NCBI GenBank assembly: GCA_002405835.1
Contig: DHMO01000038.1
Location: forward strand, 1 to 40,713
Source: Lentisphaeria bacterium UBA4640
GTDB taxonomy: Bacteria > Verrucomicrobiota > Lentisphaeria > Victivallales > UBA1829
DNA: 40,713 nucleotides
Direction of reading: 5' to 3'
Part shown: positions 1 to 6,806 of the stretch, one piece after another
Layout of the letters: each line of letters begins with the position of its first letter
How positions within the stretch are numbered: the stretch's first letter is position 1
Program-made: the position numbers and the translations under genes
Notes under the pieces: model-generated
Told to the model about the DNA's origin: nothing
Database searches by the model: none
Seen by the model: only the letters and a program-made list of their open reading frames with translations

Positions 1-61
1 TACTTGTCGGGTACTTGTCGGGTGCTTGCCGGGTGCTTGCCGGGAAGTTTTCCGGAAGTTG
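1..61 (-). repeat. 11-bp tandem repeat inside the Fic gene
   Basis: Four clear 11-bp units run from 1 to 44 (tacttgtcggg twice, then tgcttgccggg twice), followed by a degenerate unit at 45-55 and a partial one. The array reaches the window edge, so its full length is unknown. Because 11 is not a multiple of three, three units encode one 11-residue peptide repeat, of the form P-[DE]-[KN]-[YF]-P-[AT]-S-T-R-Q-A. Confidence 0.9.
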
Positions 62-877
62 AATCAGCAGATAGCGATTCTTCAATTCATTCTGCTCTCC
101 CAGCAGAAAATTGCGGAAGAACTGTTCCAGAAAATGAAAATCCGGTTCTATTTTTTTCTGGTAATTCCGGTAATTCGCACGGACCAAAGCATTGCGGAAA
201 TACCATGAATGCGCGGCAAACAAATCATTGTTGACATCAAAGCCCATCGAACGCAGATATTTGATTGCAAAAACCGCAGTTGTCCGCGTATTTCCTTCAC
301 CAAACGGATGAATCTGCCAAAGCCCGGAAATAAAGCGGGCAAAATGCACAATCATTTCCGATGGAGAAAGTGTACGGTAATCAAAACAGGCTTCCTGCGC
401 AAAATCATAATCCAGCGTCATGCGCAGTTCCGCAGAACTCGTGTAAAGCACCGTATCTCCGCGCAGAACCCACTCTTTTTTTGAAATATTATAATCCCGC
501 AAAGAACCGGCAAACTTGAAAACTCCATTGAATATCCGCCGGTGAATCGAAATGTATCCCATCGGAGAAAATGTGAATGTTTTTTCATTCAAAAGTTCCG
601 CAATATTCGCAGAAACTTTATCAGCCTCTTCGGTCATTGCGGAATCCTGTGTACGCGAAGACTGAGTTTGATAATAGCTGTCGATCAGGCTCTTCACCTC
701 TTCGATGGAAATATCACCTTCAATATGACGCCGCGCGGTTTCCAAAAGATAAGACGAAGGCTTCAGCCCGTCAACCGCCTGCAAACCGATTGCAGTCTTC
801 CAGGACTGCGCCCGCTCACTCCGGTGCGGTTCAGATTGCCGCAAATATTCATCAAATTCCTGAGGATTCATTTCCAT
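1..877 (-). CDS. Fic-family protein (AMPylase-type), C-terminus cut by window edge
   Basis: The minus strand stays open from an ATG at 877 to the left edge, giving 292 residues without a stop. Residues 190-198 read HPFGEGNTR, the Fic motif: the His acts as catalytic base and the Gly-rich loop binds the nucleotide. Fic enzymes usually transfer AMP from ATP to a target protein side chain. The N-terminal part (about residues 1-90) is helical and resembles the region before the Fic core in long chromosomal Fic proteins. The last visible residues (about 275-292) are encoded by an 11-bp tandem repeat and read as a Pro/Ser/Thr-rich 11-residue repeat. An ATG at 871 is an alternative start; both lie behind an AAGAG-type ribosome site. 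No antitoxin gene is visible upstream, and the downstream side is outside the window. Fic membership is sure; the target is unknown. Confidence 0.9.
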   Translation of the reverse strand, partial: MEMNPQEFDEYLRQSEPHRSERAQSWKTAIGLQAVDGLKPSSYLLETARRHIEGDISIEEVKSLIDSYYQTQSSRTQDSAMTEEADKVSANIAELLNEKTFTFSPMGYISIHRRIFNGVFKFAGSLRDYNISKKEWVLRGDTVLYTSSAELRMTLDYDFAQEACFDYRTLSPSEMIVHFARFISGLWQIHPFGEGNTRTTAVFAIKYLRSMGFDVNNDLFAAHSWYFRNALVRANYRNYQKKIEPDFHFLEQFFRNFLLGEQNELKNRYLLIQLPENFPASTRQAPDKYPTS

Positions 878-902
878 TGACTCTTTTCTGTTCTTTTCAG
901 AC

Positions 903-930
903 AGTATAGCATTCCCCTTGAATTTTTCAA
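903..930 (-). promoter_or_regulatory. Promoter of the Fic gene
   Basis: On the minus strand TTGAAA (930-925) is followed after 16 bp by TATACT (908-903). The predicted transcript start near 896 gives a leader of about 19 nt that holds the ribosome site. Confidence 0.7.
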
Positions 931-957
931 CCGGGATGATTGTAAATACTCTAAATT

Positions 958-1003
958 TAAAATAAAACCGCTCCGCGGAACCTCTTGCGGGGACGCGGAG
1001 CGG
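958..1003 (-). terminator. Terminator after tpiA
   Basis: A perfect 10-bp inverted repeat (968-977 with 994-1003, loop 16) lies 22 bp past the tpiA stop. On the minus strand it is followed by GGTTTTATTTT, so it fits an intrinsic terminator for tpiA. Confidence 0.8.
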
Positions 1004-1025
1004 AAATCGCTGAAAAAACGCGGAA

Positions 1026-1790
1026 TTACTTCTGGGCGTTTTCGATCAGAGCGGTGAAGGTGTCGGCCTTGAGGGCGGCACCGCCGATGAGACCGCCGTC
1101 GATGTCCTTCTGAGCAGTCAGAGCAGCAGCGTTCTCAGCCTTCATGCTGCCGCCGTACTGGACAACCGTGTTCTCGGCAACTTCAGCACCGAACATGTCG
1201 GTCAGAGTCTTGCGGATGAACGCGTGGGTTTCCTGTGCCATTTCCGGAGTAGCAGTCTTGCCCGTGCCAATCGCCCAGACCGGCTCGTAGGCAATCGTGA
1301 TGTTCGCCATGTCGGCAGCGGTGAGGTCGGCAAGACCGCCCTTGAGCTGGACAGCGAGAACGTCGTTCGTCTTGCCGCCTTCGCGCTCGGCGAGGGTCTC
1401 TCCGATGCAGACGATCGGCTTGAGTTCATATTTCAGAGCGGCTTTGATGCGCTTGTTGACAGTCTCGTCGGTCTCGCCGAAGTACTGTCTGCGCTCGCTG
1501 TGACCGATAATGACGTATTCCACGCCGATTTCCTTCAGCATCGCGCCGGAGATTTCACCGGTGAACGCGCCGTTGTCCGCCCAGTGGATGTTCTGAGCAC
1601 CGACTTTGACGTTCGAGCCCTTCAGGACTTCAACAGCGGTTGCAAGGCTGGTGAAGGTCGGGCAGACAGCCATGGTGACCGTGTCGCCGAACTTGGCGAG
1701 GCTTTCCTTGAGAGCTTCCGCGAGAGCTTTCGTCTCGGCGGCGGTCTTGTTCATTTTCCAGTTTCCGGCGATAAAGGTTTTGCGTGCCAT
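1026..1790 (-). CDS. tpiA: Triosephosphate isomerase
   Basis: This 254-residue protein interconverts dihydroxyacetone phosphate and glyceraldehyde 3-phosphate in cytoplasmic glycolysis and gluconeogenesis. The catalytic residues are all visible: Lys12 in NWKMN, His97 in IIGHSERR and Glu169 in AYEPVWAIGTG, which also holds the mobile loop 6. The phosphate-binding GG motifs are near the C-terminus. The length is normal for the family. The start at 1790 (MARKTF) is preferred over an in-frame ATG at 1829, because the family begins just before the first strand, an AAGGA site lies about 10 nt upstream, and the ATG at 1829 would fall at the predicted transcript start. The gene appears to be transcribed alone, with its own promoter and terminator. 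Confidence 0.97.
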   Translation of the reverse strand: MARKTFIAGNWKMNKTAAETKALAEALKESLAKFGDTVTMAVCPTFTSLATAVEVLKGSNVKVGAQNIHWADNGAFTGEISGAMLKEIGVEYVIIGHSERRQYFGETDETVNKRIKAALKYELKPIVCIGETLAEREGGKTNDVLAVQLKGGLADLTAADMANITIAYEPVWAIGTGKTATPEMAQETHAFIRKTLTDMFGAEVAENTVVQYGGSMKAENAAALTAQKDIDGGLIGGAALKADTFTALIENAQK

Positions 1791-1834
1791 TTTGCAGAAT
1801 TCCTTATAGTTGGTTGTTGGTTGTTTCATCCGGT

Positions 1835-1863
1835 AATATAATTTCAGAAAAGAGTGAATTCAA
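1835..1863 (-). promoter_or_regulatory. tpiA: Promoter of tpiA
   Basis: On the minus strand TTGAAT (1863-1858) and TATATT (1840-1835) are separated by 17 bp. The predicted start near 1828 leaves a leader of about 38 nt before the tpiA ATG at 1790. Confidence 0.7.
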
Positions 1864-1890
1864 GCTCCAAAGTCTTTTTTTTGAAAAGTT

Positions 1891-1920
1891 GCGGCCGGAA
1901 AGTCCGGGCTCTCCGGCCGC
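1891..1920 (-). terminator. Hairpin after the hemerythrin-like gene
   Basis: A perfect 9-bp GC-rich inverted repeat (1891-1899 with 1912-1920) follows the stop of the minus-strand hemerythrin-like gene by 8 bp. The run after it on the minus strand (AACTTTTC) is a weak U-tract, so termination is likely but not certain. Confidence 0.6.
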
Positions 1921-1928
1921 GGCAAAGC

Positions 1929-2417
1929 TCACGCATATATGACTGCGGGAAGCCGGCGGACGGAACGGACAAGCGCCATCGGCGGCACCCGCACCAGCTC
2001 AAACAGCGTCTCATCCGCCGAAGCGGAAAGGCGGAGCGTTTCCCGGCGCAGAGAAAAACCGGTCGAGCGGATGTGGCGGATAAACCACTCCTCCACAAAT
2101 GAAGTCAGAGCTTCCGCGCGTTCCCGCCGGGATTCCAACGAAGCGGAGGCGCGGACAATCTCCCGGAGGAACCAGGTGTGCGACCGCTTCTGCAGTTCCA
2201 GAATCGAAAAGTTATGCTCTCCAATCCAGCGTTCCTGTGCGGCAAAACAGCGGCGGAACTTGCGGATCAGCCTCACAATCTCACGCCGGAAGGCGCGGTC
2301 GATGCTGAACCCGTCTGCGCGGAGTTTCCGTTCCAGAGCGACAATCTCCCCCAGCAGTTCCTCATTGCGGCGGTCCAGCTCCGCAACTCCGATTGATGTG
2401 TGTTCCAAATTGCTCAT
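1929..2417 (-). CDS. Degenerate bacteriohemerythrin-like protein
   Basis: This 162-residue cytoplasmic protein has the order of motifs of bacteriohemerythrin, a four-helix di-iron oxygen-binding protein. It starts with the typical SIGVAELD stretch, followed by RNEELL where the family has QHEEL, then QERWIGEHNF, KRSHTWF and EEWFIRHI. Of the usual iron ligands, Glu62, His80 and His115 seem kept. The His expected at residue 18 is Asn, and the other His and Asp ligands are not evident. It may therefore bind iron poorly or bind something else. The tail after residue 120 is an unmatched Arg-rich extension. The start at 2417 has GGAG 7 nt upstream; an in-frame ATG at 2459 would overlap trxB. It lies 38 bp after trxB on the same strand, so a redox or oxygen role is plausible. 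Confidence 0.6.
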   Translation of the reverse strand: MSNLEHTSIGVAELDRRNEELLGEIVALERKLRADGFSIDRAFRREIVRLIRKFRRCFAAQERWIGEHNFSILELQKRSHTWFLREIVRASASLESRRERAEALTSFVEEWFIRHIRSTGFSLRRETLRLSASADETLFELVRVPPMALVRSVRRLPAVIYA

Positions 2418-2455
2418 AGTCGTCTCCTCCATAAAATATGTTGAAGTTATGAAGC

Positions 2456-3379
2456 TCAATTCTTCATTTCAAGCCAGCGTTCGGCGTCGATCGCGGCGCG
2501 CGCGCCCATTCCGGCGGCGGTGATTGCCTGACGGTAACGCTTGTCCGCACAGTCCCCCGCGGCAAACACACCCTCGACCGAGGTGTACGATGTGTTGTTA
2601 TGAAGTTCGATATAGCCCGACTCATCCATGTTGAGCTGTCCAACAAACGCCTTTGTGCTCGGAACATGACCGAGCGCGACGAACACGCCTTTACACGCGA
2701 GAGTGCGCTCTTCTCCGGTTGAAATATCTTTCATGCGGATTCCATCCACATCGTCCTTCCCGAAAATTTCCGTCACGGCAGAATTCCAGACAAAGCGGAT
2801 TTTCGGATTCTTTTCCGCGCGTTCCGCCATGATCTTCGAGGCGCGGAGCTTGTCGCGGCGATGAATGACCGTCACTTCCGAAGCGAAACGGCTCAGGAAC
2901 AGCGCCTCCTCCATCGCGGAATCTCCGCCGCCGATGACGGCTACCGGAAGACCGCGGTAAAACGCACCGTCGCAGGTTGCGCAGGCGGAAACGCCGCGTC
3001 CCTTGAACGCCTCTTCGGAATCGAGTCCAAGCCAGCGCGGAGAAGAACCGGCGGCGATAATCAGCGCGCGGCATTCCAGAGTTTCCCCCGAACTCAGATG
3101 CAGACGATGCGGACCGCCCATTGCCAGTTCGGCGGACTCCACGGCGTCGCTTTGAAAATCGACGTTGAAGCGTCCCGCCTGCTGCTGCATTTTCATCATG
3201 AGCTCGTAACCGTTGACGGCCTCCGGAAAGCCCGGATAGTTTTCGACATTGGTCGTCTGGGTCAGCAGTCCGCCCGGGAGCGGGCCCGAAACAACGAGCG
3301 GATTCAGTCCGGCGCGTCCGGCATAGAGCGCCGCGGTCAATCCGGCTGGACCGGATCCAACAATAATCAAATTTCTCAT
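2456..3379 (-). CDS. trxB: Thioredoxin reductase
   Basis: This 307-residue flavoprotein reduces thioredoxin with NADPH in the cytoplasm. The FAD-binding GSGPAGLTAALYAGRAG lies at residues 8-24, the redox-active CATC at 133-136, and the NADPH-binding GGGDSAMEEA at about 150-159. A second FAD motif, VFAAGDCADK, is near the C-terminus. The length and order match low-molecular-weight bacterial TrxB. The start is fixed by a strong AAGGGGGGTG site just before the ATG at 3379 and by the Rossmann strand that begins at once. A consensus promoter lies upstream, and the hemerythrin-like gene follows on the same strand. Confidence 0.96.
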   Translation of the reverse strand: MRNLIIVGSGPAGLTAALYAGRAGLNPLVVSGPLPGGLLTQTTNVENYPGFPEAVNGYELMMKMQQQAGRFNVDFQSDAVESAELAMGGPHRLHLSSGETLECRALIIAAGSSPRWLGLDSEEAFKGRGVSACATCDGAFYRGLPVAVIGGGDSAMEEALFLSRFASEVTVIHRRDKLRASKIMAERAEKNPKIRFVWNSAVTEIFGKDDVDGIRMKDISTGEERTLACKGVFVALGHVPSTKAFVGQLNMDESGYIELHNNTSYTSVEGVFAAGDCADKRYRQAITAAGMGARAAIDAERWLEMKN

Positions 3380-3409
3380 AATTCACCCCCCTTGGTGAGA
3401 TTCTGAGCT

Positions 3410-3438
3410 ACTATAGCACGGACTGTTTTAAAATGCAA
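3410..3438 (-). promoter_or_regulatory. trxB: Promoter of trxB
   Basis: On the minus strand TTGCAT (3438-3433), 17 bp, then TATAGT (3415-3410). The predicted start near 3403 gives a 24-nt leader containing the ribosome site. Confidence 0.75.
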
Positions 3439-3440
3439 GC

Positions 3441-3470
3441 GGGACTCCCGGATGTTTTTCCGGAAGCCCC
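3441..3470 (-). terminator. Terminator of the CapA/esterase operon
   Basis: An imperfect 11-bp inverted repeat (3441-3451 with 3460-3470) lies 13 bp after the stop of the last esterase. The following minus-strand bases, GCTTGCATTTT, form only a weak U-tract and already belong to the trxB promoter. Confidence 0.6.
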
Positions 3471-3483
3471 GAAAAGAATTTTT

Positions 3484-4455
3484 TTATTTCCAGAATTTCA
3501 GCATGGCGTTCCACGCGGGTTCCGCATAGAAACGGTGCTCGCCGTCGCCGAGCACATGAACGCAGTTTTCCGGTGCGCCCGCCGCCGCATAGATTGTGCG
3601 GAGACGCTCAAACTGCGCATTGGCGGCACTCAACGGGAAAATCGGGTCGTGAATCCCGTTGACGATCACCAGAGGACGCGGCGCGGTCAGACCGACGACA
3701 TCCGCGCTCTCGCCGTACTCCAGCAGGTGCGGAATATAATTGCAGGAACAGTGATACATCGCGCAGATGCTGTCCGCAAACGAGGAGAACGAGCACGAGG
3801 GCATGACATGCGTCAGGCGGGGCAGAACCGCCCCGGCGAACATTGAGGTCGTTCCGCCGCCGGAGTTGCCCATGATTCCGATCTGCGTCATGTCGAAATC
3901 GCCGTGCGAAGCCATCCAGTCGATCGTGCGGTCGACGTCGAACACACGCTCTCCGAGGGCTGTGCTTCCGCGCATCAGAGCGCGCATGGCGGGCTCGTAA
4001 CAGGCGCATTTGTGTTCGGGATCAGTCGAATGTTCGCCCATGTAACGCTGTTCAAGGCAGACCGCCGGAATGCCGCGCTTCATACAGCCGATAGCAAAAT
4101 CGCGGTCGCCTTCAATCTTCAGCGGAGTGATTTCGTCATGCCAGTCAACCGCAATGGAAGTGTGCATGCCCGTGGAGTGTCCCTGAAGGCAGATGAACGC
4201 GCGGTACGGCGGTTTCACGCCGTGCGGAATGCAGAGATAGATCAGGTTTTCCACACCCGGCTCCGAATCAAAAGCGATTTTCTCAATCGTTCCGAGTTCG
4301 TTTTCGTGCTTCCAGAGCGAACGCGGATTCAGCGGACAGCGTTCGCCGTTCAGCAGGTCGGTGATGCCGAGCAGGTCGATCAGCTCGCGACGTGATTCTT
4401 TCTGCCATGCGGCAAAATTTTCGGTGGAATTGAAACGGCAGTTCTTGACTTTCAT
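3484..4455 (-). CDS. Alpha/beta-hydrolase, acetyl-esterase-like (copy 1)
   Basis: This 323-residue protein has an alpha/beta-hydrolase layout without a signal peptide. The nucleophile elbow is GNSGGG (about residues 215-220), the acid is probably the Asp in NGIHDPIFP, and the base is the His in GEHRFYA. It resembles bacterial acetylxylan-esterase or deacetylase-like hydrolases (AXE1/abhydrolase-7 type), which remove acyl groups from sugars; the substrate is inferred only. It is a tandem paralogue of the next upstream gene, 14 bp away on the same strand. The start at 4455 (MKVKNC) is chosen over a longer in-frame ATG at 4611 because it matches the paralogue and has a GGAGATAT-type site in front. 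It is the last gene of the CapA-esterase-esterase operon. Confidence 0.85.
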   Translation of the reverse strand: MKVKNCRFNSTENFAAWQKESRRELIDLLGITDLLNGERCPLNPRSLWKHENELGTIEKIAFDSEPGVENLIYLCIPHGVKPPYRAFICLQGHSTGMHTSIAVDWHDEITPLKIEGDRDFAIGCMKRGIPAVCLEQRYMGEHSTDPEHKCACYEPAMRALMRGSTALGERVFDVDRTIDWMASHGDFDMTQIGIMGNSGGGTTSMFAGAVLPRLTHVMPSCSFSSFADSICAMYHCSCNYIPHLLEYGESADVVGLTAPRPLVIVNGIHDPIFPLSAANAQFERLRTIYAAAGAPENCVHVLGDGEHRFYAEPAWNAMLKFWK

Positions 4456-4469
4456 AGGGAATATCTCCT

Positions 4470-5444
4470 TTATCGGTTCCAGTATTTCAGCATAACATCC
4501 CAGGCGGGCTGGGCATAGAAGCGGTGTCCGCCCTCCGTTGCAACAAGAGCGCACTCGGTTTCGGCTCCGGCTGCGGTGTAAATTCCGCGCAGAGCGGTGA
4601 ACTGGCGGCACGCAGCCCCGTATGGAAAGATCGGATCAAAACGTCCGTTGACCATCACGACCGGACGCGGGGCAATCAAGCCGGCGACGTCCGCGCTCTC
4701 ACCGTACTCCAGCAGGCGGGGGATGTAGTTGCAGGAACAATGGAGCATCGCGCAGATGCTCTCTTCAAACGAACTGAAGCAGTACCCCGGCATCAGATGC
4801 GTGGGACGCGACAGAACGGCACCGGCAAACATCGTCGTCGTTCCGCCGCCGGAAGTTCCCATGACGCCAAGTTTGCTCACATCGAAATCGCCGCGCGAAA
4901 CCAGGTAATCAATGGTGCGGTCGACGTCGAACACGCGCTCTCCGAGAATCGTGCGGCCGCGCATCAGTGCGCGCATGGCGGGTTCGTAACAGGCCGGCTC
5001 ATGCTCCGGATCGGTGCTGTGCTCACCCATGTAACGCTGTTCAAGGCAGACCGCCGGAATGCCGCGCTTCATACAGCCGATCGCAAAATCGCGGTCGCGG
5101 ATCTGCGGAGAGGACTTGGTTTCATCGCGCCAGTCAACCGCGATGGACATGTGCATTCCCGTGGTATGCCCCTGCATGCAGATGAATGCATGATACGGCG
5201 GCTTCACACCGTGCGGAATGCAGACATAGAGCAGAGTCTCCACACCCGGCTCCGAATCGAAGGCAATTTTCTCGATCATTCCAAGTTCGTTTTCGCGCTT
5301 CCAAAGCGAACGCGGATTCAGCGGACAGCGTTCGCCGTTCAGCAGGTCGGTGATGCCGAGCAGGTCGATCAGCTCGCGGCGTGATTCTCTCTGCCATGCG
5401 GCAAAGTTTTCGGTGGAGTGGAAACGGCAGTTTTTCACTTTCAT
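4470..5444 (-). CDS. Alpha/beta-hydrolase, acetyl-esterase-like (copy 2)
   Basis: This 324-residue paralogue of the neighbouring hydrolase has the same likely triad: Ser in GTSGGG, Asp in NGRFDPIFP and His in GGHRFYA. The first two thirds are almost identical to copy 1, while the last 60 residues differ much more. No signal peptide is seen, so it should act in the cytoplasm, perhaps on imported acetylated sugars. It starts 12 bp after the stop of the CapA-like gene, behind a GAGGAGAG ribosome site, so the genes are surely co-transcribed. The hydrolase call is firm. The substrate is unknown, and a peptidase-like or dienelactone-hydrolase-like role cannot be excluded. Confidence 0.85.
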   Translation of the reverse strand: MKVKNCRFHSTENFAAWQRESRRELIDLLGITDLLNGERCPLNPRSLWKRENELGMIEKIAFDSEPGVETLLYVCIPHGVKPPYHAFICMQGHTTGMHMSIAVDWRDETKSSPQIRDRDFAIGCMKRGIPAVCLEQRYMGEHSTDPEHEPACYEPAMRALMRGRTILGERVFDVDRTIDYLVSRGDFDVSKLGVMGTSGGGTTTMFAGAVLSRPTHLMPGYCFSSFEESICAMLHCSCNYIPRLLEYGESADVAGLIAPRPVVMVNGRFDPIFPYGAACRQFTALRGIYTAAGAETECALVATEGGHRFYAQPAWDVMLKYWNR

Positions 5445-5456
5445 AAAATTCTCTCC

Positions 5457-6683
5457 TCAAGCCCATTCGGGATTCTGAAGTTCTTCTATGTACGGAAACA
5501 GCTTTGCGGCTTCATCAATCCGGTTCTCCTCCTGGAGCCAGAGGAAACAGCGGACAATATCGTTGTGCGCCTCGCAGGAAAAGACATTGCGCAGGCCGAG
5601 CATCGCTTTCGCAACCGCGCGGTCGGAAGGCGTCCCGTCCCACCCAGCCTGGATATTCTGGAGCGAACGCGAAAGATAACCGAATCCGTGAACCGAACTC
5701 CACGCTTCAAAAAGCTGTTTCATGCGAGCGGAATCGCTCAGCGGTTCACTGAGTGTTTCCAGATAACGGAAAAATGAAATGCGCATTTCTCCCTCAAGCG
5801 GAGTGATCTCTTCCGCATCAAACGAATACGGCAGAATTTCCAGCGCGTAGACGCCGCGGGCATCGAACAGAGCCTTCGGCAGATAGCCGAACCGCCAGAG
5901 TTTACCCGCATGGATACTCGGGAAATAGAAGTTGCCGGGACAGTACACAATCGGCGTTCCGTTCCAGTATTCGACACCTTCAGGACAGTGCGTATGGCAA
6001 TTGAAGACGAATGACGCTCCGGCATCGGCGAACGCGCGGCAGAGCTCCTGAATGCGCGGCGACGGGAACGGGTTGTATTCGTGTCCGCCGTGCAGAGTCA
6101 CAACCACCCGGTCCGCACTCTTTGCGGTTTCCGCGACTGCACGGAGATTGCGAAGCGGAAGCTGAGGAGCCGGTCCTGCCATGTTCTCCTGCGCCACGCC
6201 GAATTCATGCTCGCAGAAATTGAAAATTGCGATTTTTTCTCCGCAGACCGTCAGAACCAGCGGCTTCTCCGCGTCGTCCAGATTCACTCCTGCGCCAACC
6301 GTGCGGATTCCGCGGCGGTTCAAAACGTCAATCGTCTGAAGAAGCATTTCCGGTCCGTAATCTCCGATGTGGTTGTTCGCAAGCAAAGCGACCTCGAATC
6401 CGCCGGCGGCGGCAAGTTCCGCGGAAGACGGCAGCGCATAAAGATTCGGTCCGCTCTTCGGAATCGGATTCACCGGTTCACACAGCGGAGTCTCCCACTG
6501 GACAACGCGCAGATCCGCCGCATTCAAAAACGGCGCGACTTTCGCAAAAAGTCCGGCGGAACGCCCCTTCGCGACAATTTTTTCCCCCTCGCGGCACGGG
6601 CAGACATCGCCCGTGATCACCATCCGGAATCGCGTTCCGCCTTCCGGCTCACGAAATTTCAAAAGACCGTTCTCTGCAATCAT
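5457..6683 (-). CDS. CapA-like metallophosphoesterase family protein
   Basis: This 408-residue protein belongs to the PGA_cap/CapA group of calcineurin-like phosphoesterases. Visible motifs in order are VITGDV (about residue 25), ETPLC, ANNHIGDYG, LHGGHEYNPFPS and NCHTHCPEGVE, followed by PIVYCPGNFYF. CapA homologues are linked to poly-gamma-glutamate capsules, but many members in glycan-using bacteria have no capsule genes nearby, as here, so the reaction is unknown. No signal peptide or membrane anchor is seen. The start at 6683 has AAGGAG 6 nt upstream; the reading frame stays open much further upstream, but only as the shadow of the divergent AraC gene. It is the first gene of an operon with two esterases. 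Confidence 0.85.
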   Translation of the reverse strand: MIAENGLLKFREPEGGTRFRMVITGDVCPCREGEKIVAKGRSAGLFAKVAPFLNAADLRVVQWETPLCEPVNPIPKSGPNLYALPSSAELAAAGGFEVALLANNHIGDYGPEMLLQTIDVLNRRGIRTVGAGVNLDDAEKPLVLTVCGEKIAIFNFCEHEFGVAQENMAGPAPQLPLRNLRAVAETAKSADRVVVTLHGGHEYNPFPSPRIQELCRAFADAGASFVFNCHTHCPEGVEYWNGTPIVYCPGNFYFPSIHAGKLWRFGYLPKALFDARGVYALEILPYSFDAEEITPLEGEMRISFFRYLETLSEPLSDSARMKQLFEAWSSVHGFGYLSRSLQNIQAGWDGTPSDRAVAKAMLGLRNVFSCEAHNDIVRCFLWLQEENRIDEAAKLFPYIEELQNPEWA

Positions 6684-6698
6684 CGGAATCTCCTTTTT

Positions 6699-6796
6699 TG
6701 TTTTCTGAACACTACTATATCCCTCTTTTTTCATAAAAAAAAGAGTTTCATGACTTGAAAATATCTGTTTTCTGAACAAAATTATCTGAAAACAGA
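6699..6796. promoter_or_regulatory. Operator/promoter region between CapA operon and AraC regulator
   Basis: The 123-bp divergent region holds a repeated word, TGTTTTCTGAACA, at 6699-6711 and again at 6766-6778. The second copy belongs to a 9-bp inverted repeat (TCTGTTTTC at 6764-6772, GAAAACAGA at 6788-6796). For the CapA operon a -10 TATAGT lies at 6719-6714 on the minus strand, but the -35 position is only a T-run, as expected for an activated promoter. The inverted repeat would lie at about -57 to -89. These are the best candidates for binding sites of the AraC protein. Confidence 0.6.
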
Positions 6797-6806
6797 ACGG
6801 AGCATC

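Noticed and set aside
148..909. Several plus-strand and minus-strand reading frames of 60-120 residues
   Set aside because: The real gene here is the Fic gene in another minus-strand frame, which has the HPFGEGNTR motif and an open frame to the edge. The others have no ribosome site or family motif.
5457..6683. Capsule (poly-gamma-glutamate) locus
   Set aside because: Only a CapA-like protein is present; CapB, CapC and other capsule genes are absent and the neighbours are esterases and sugar-type regulators.
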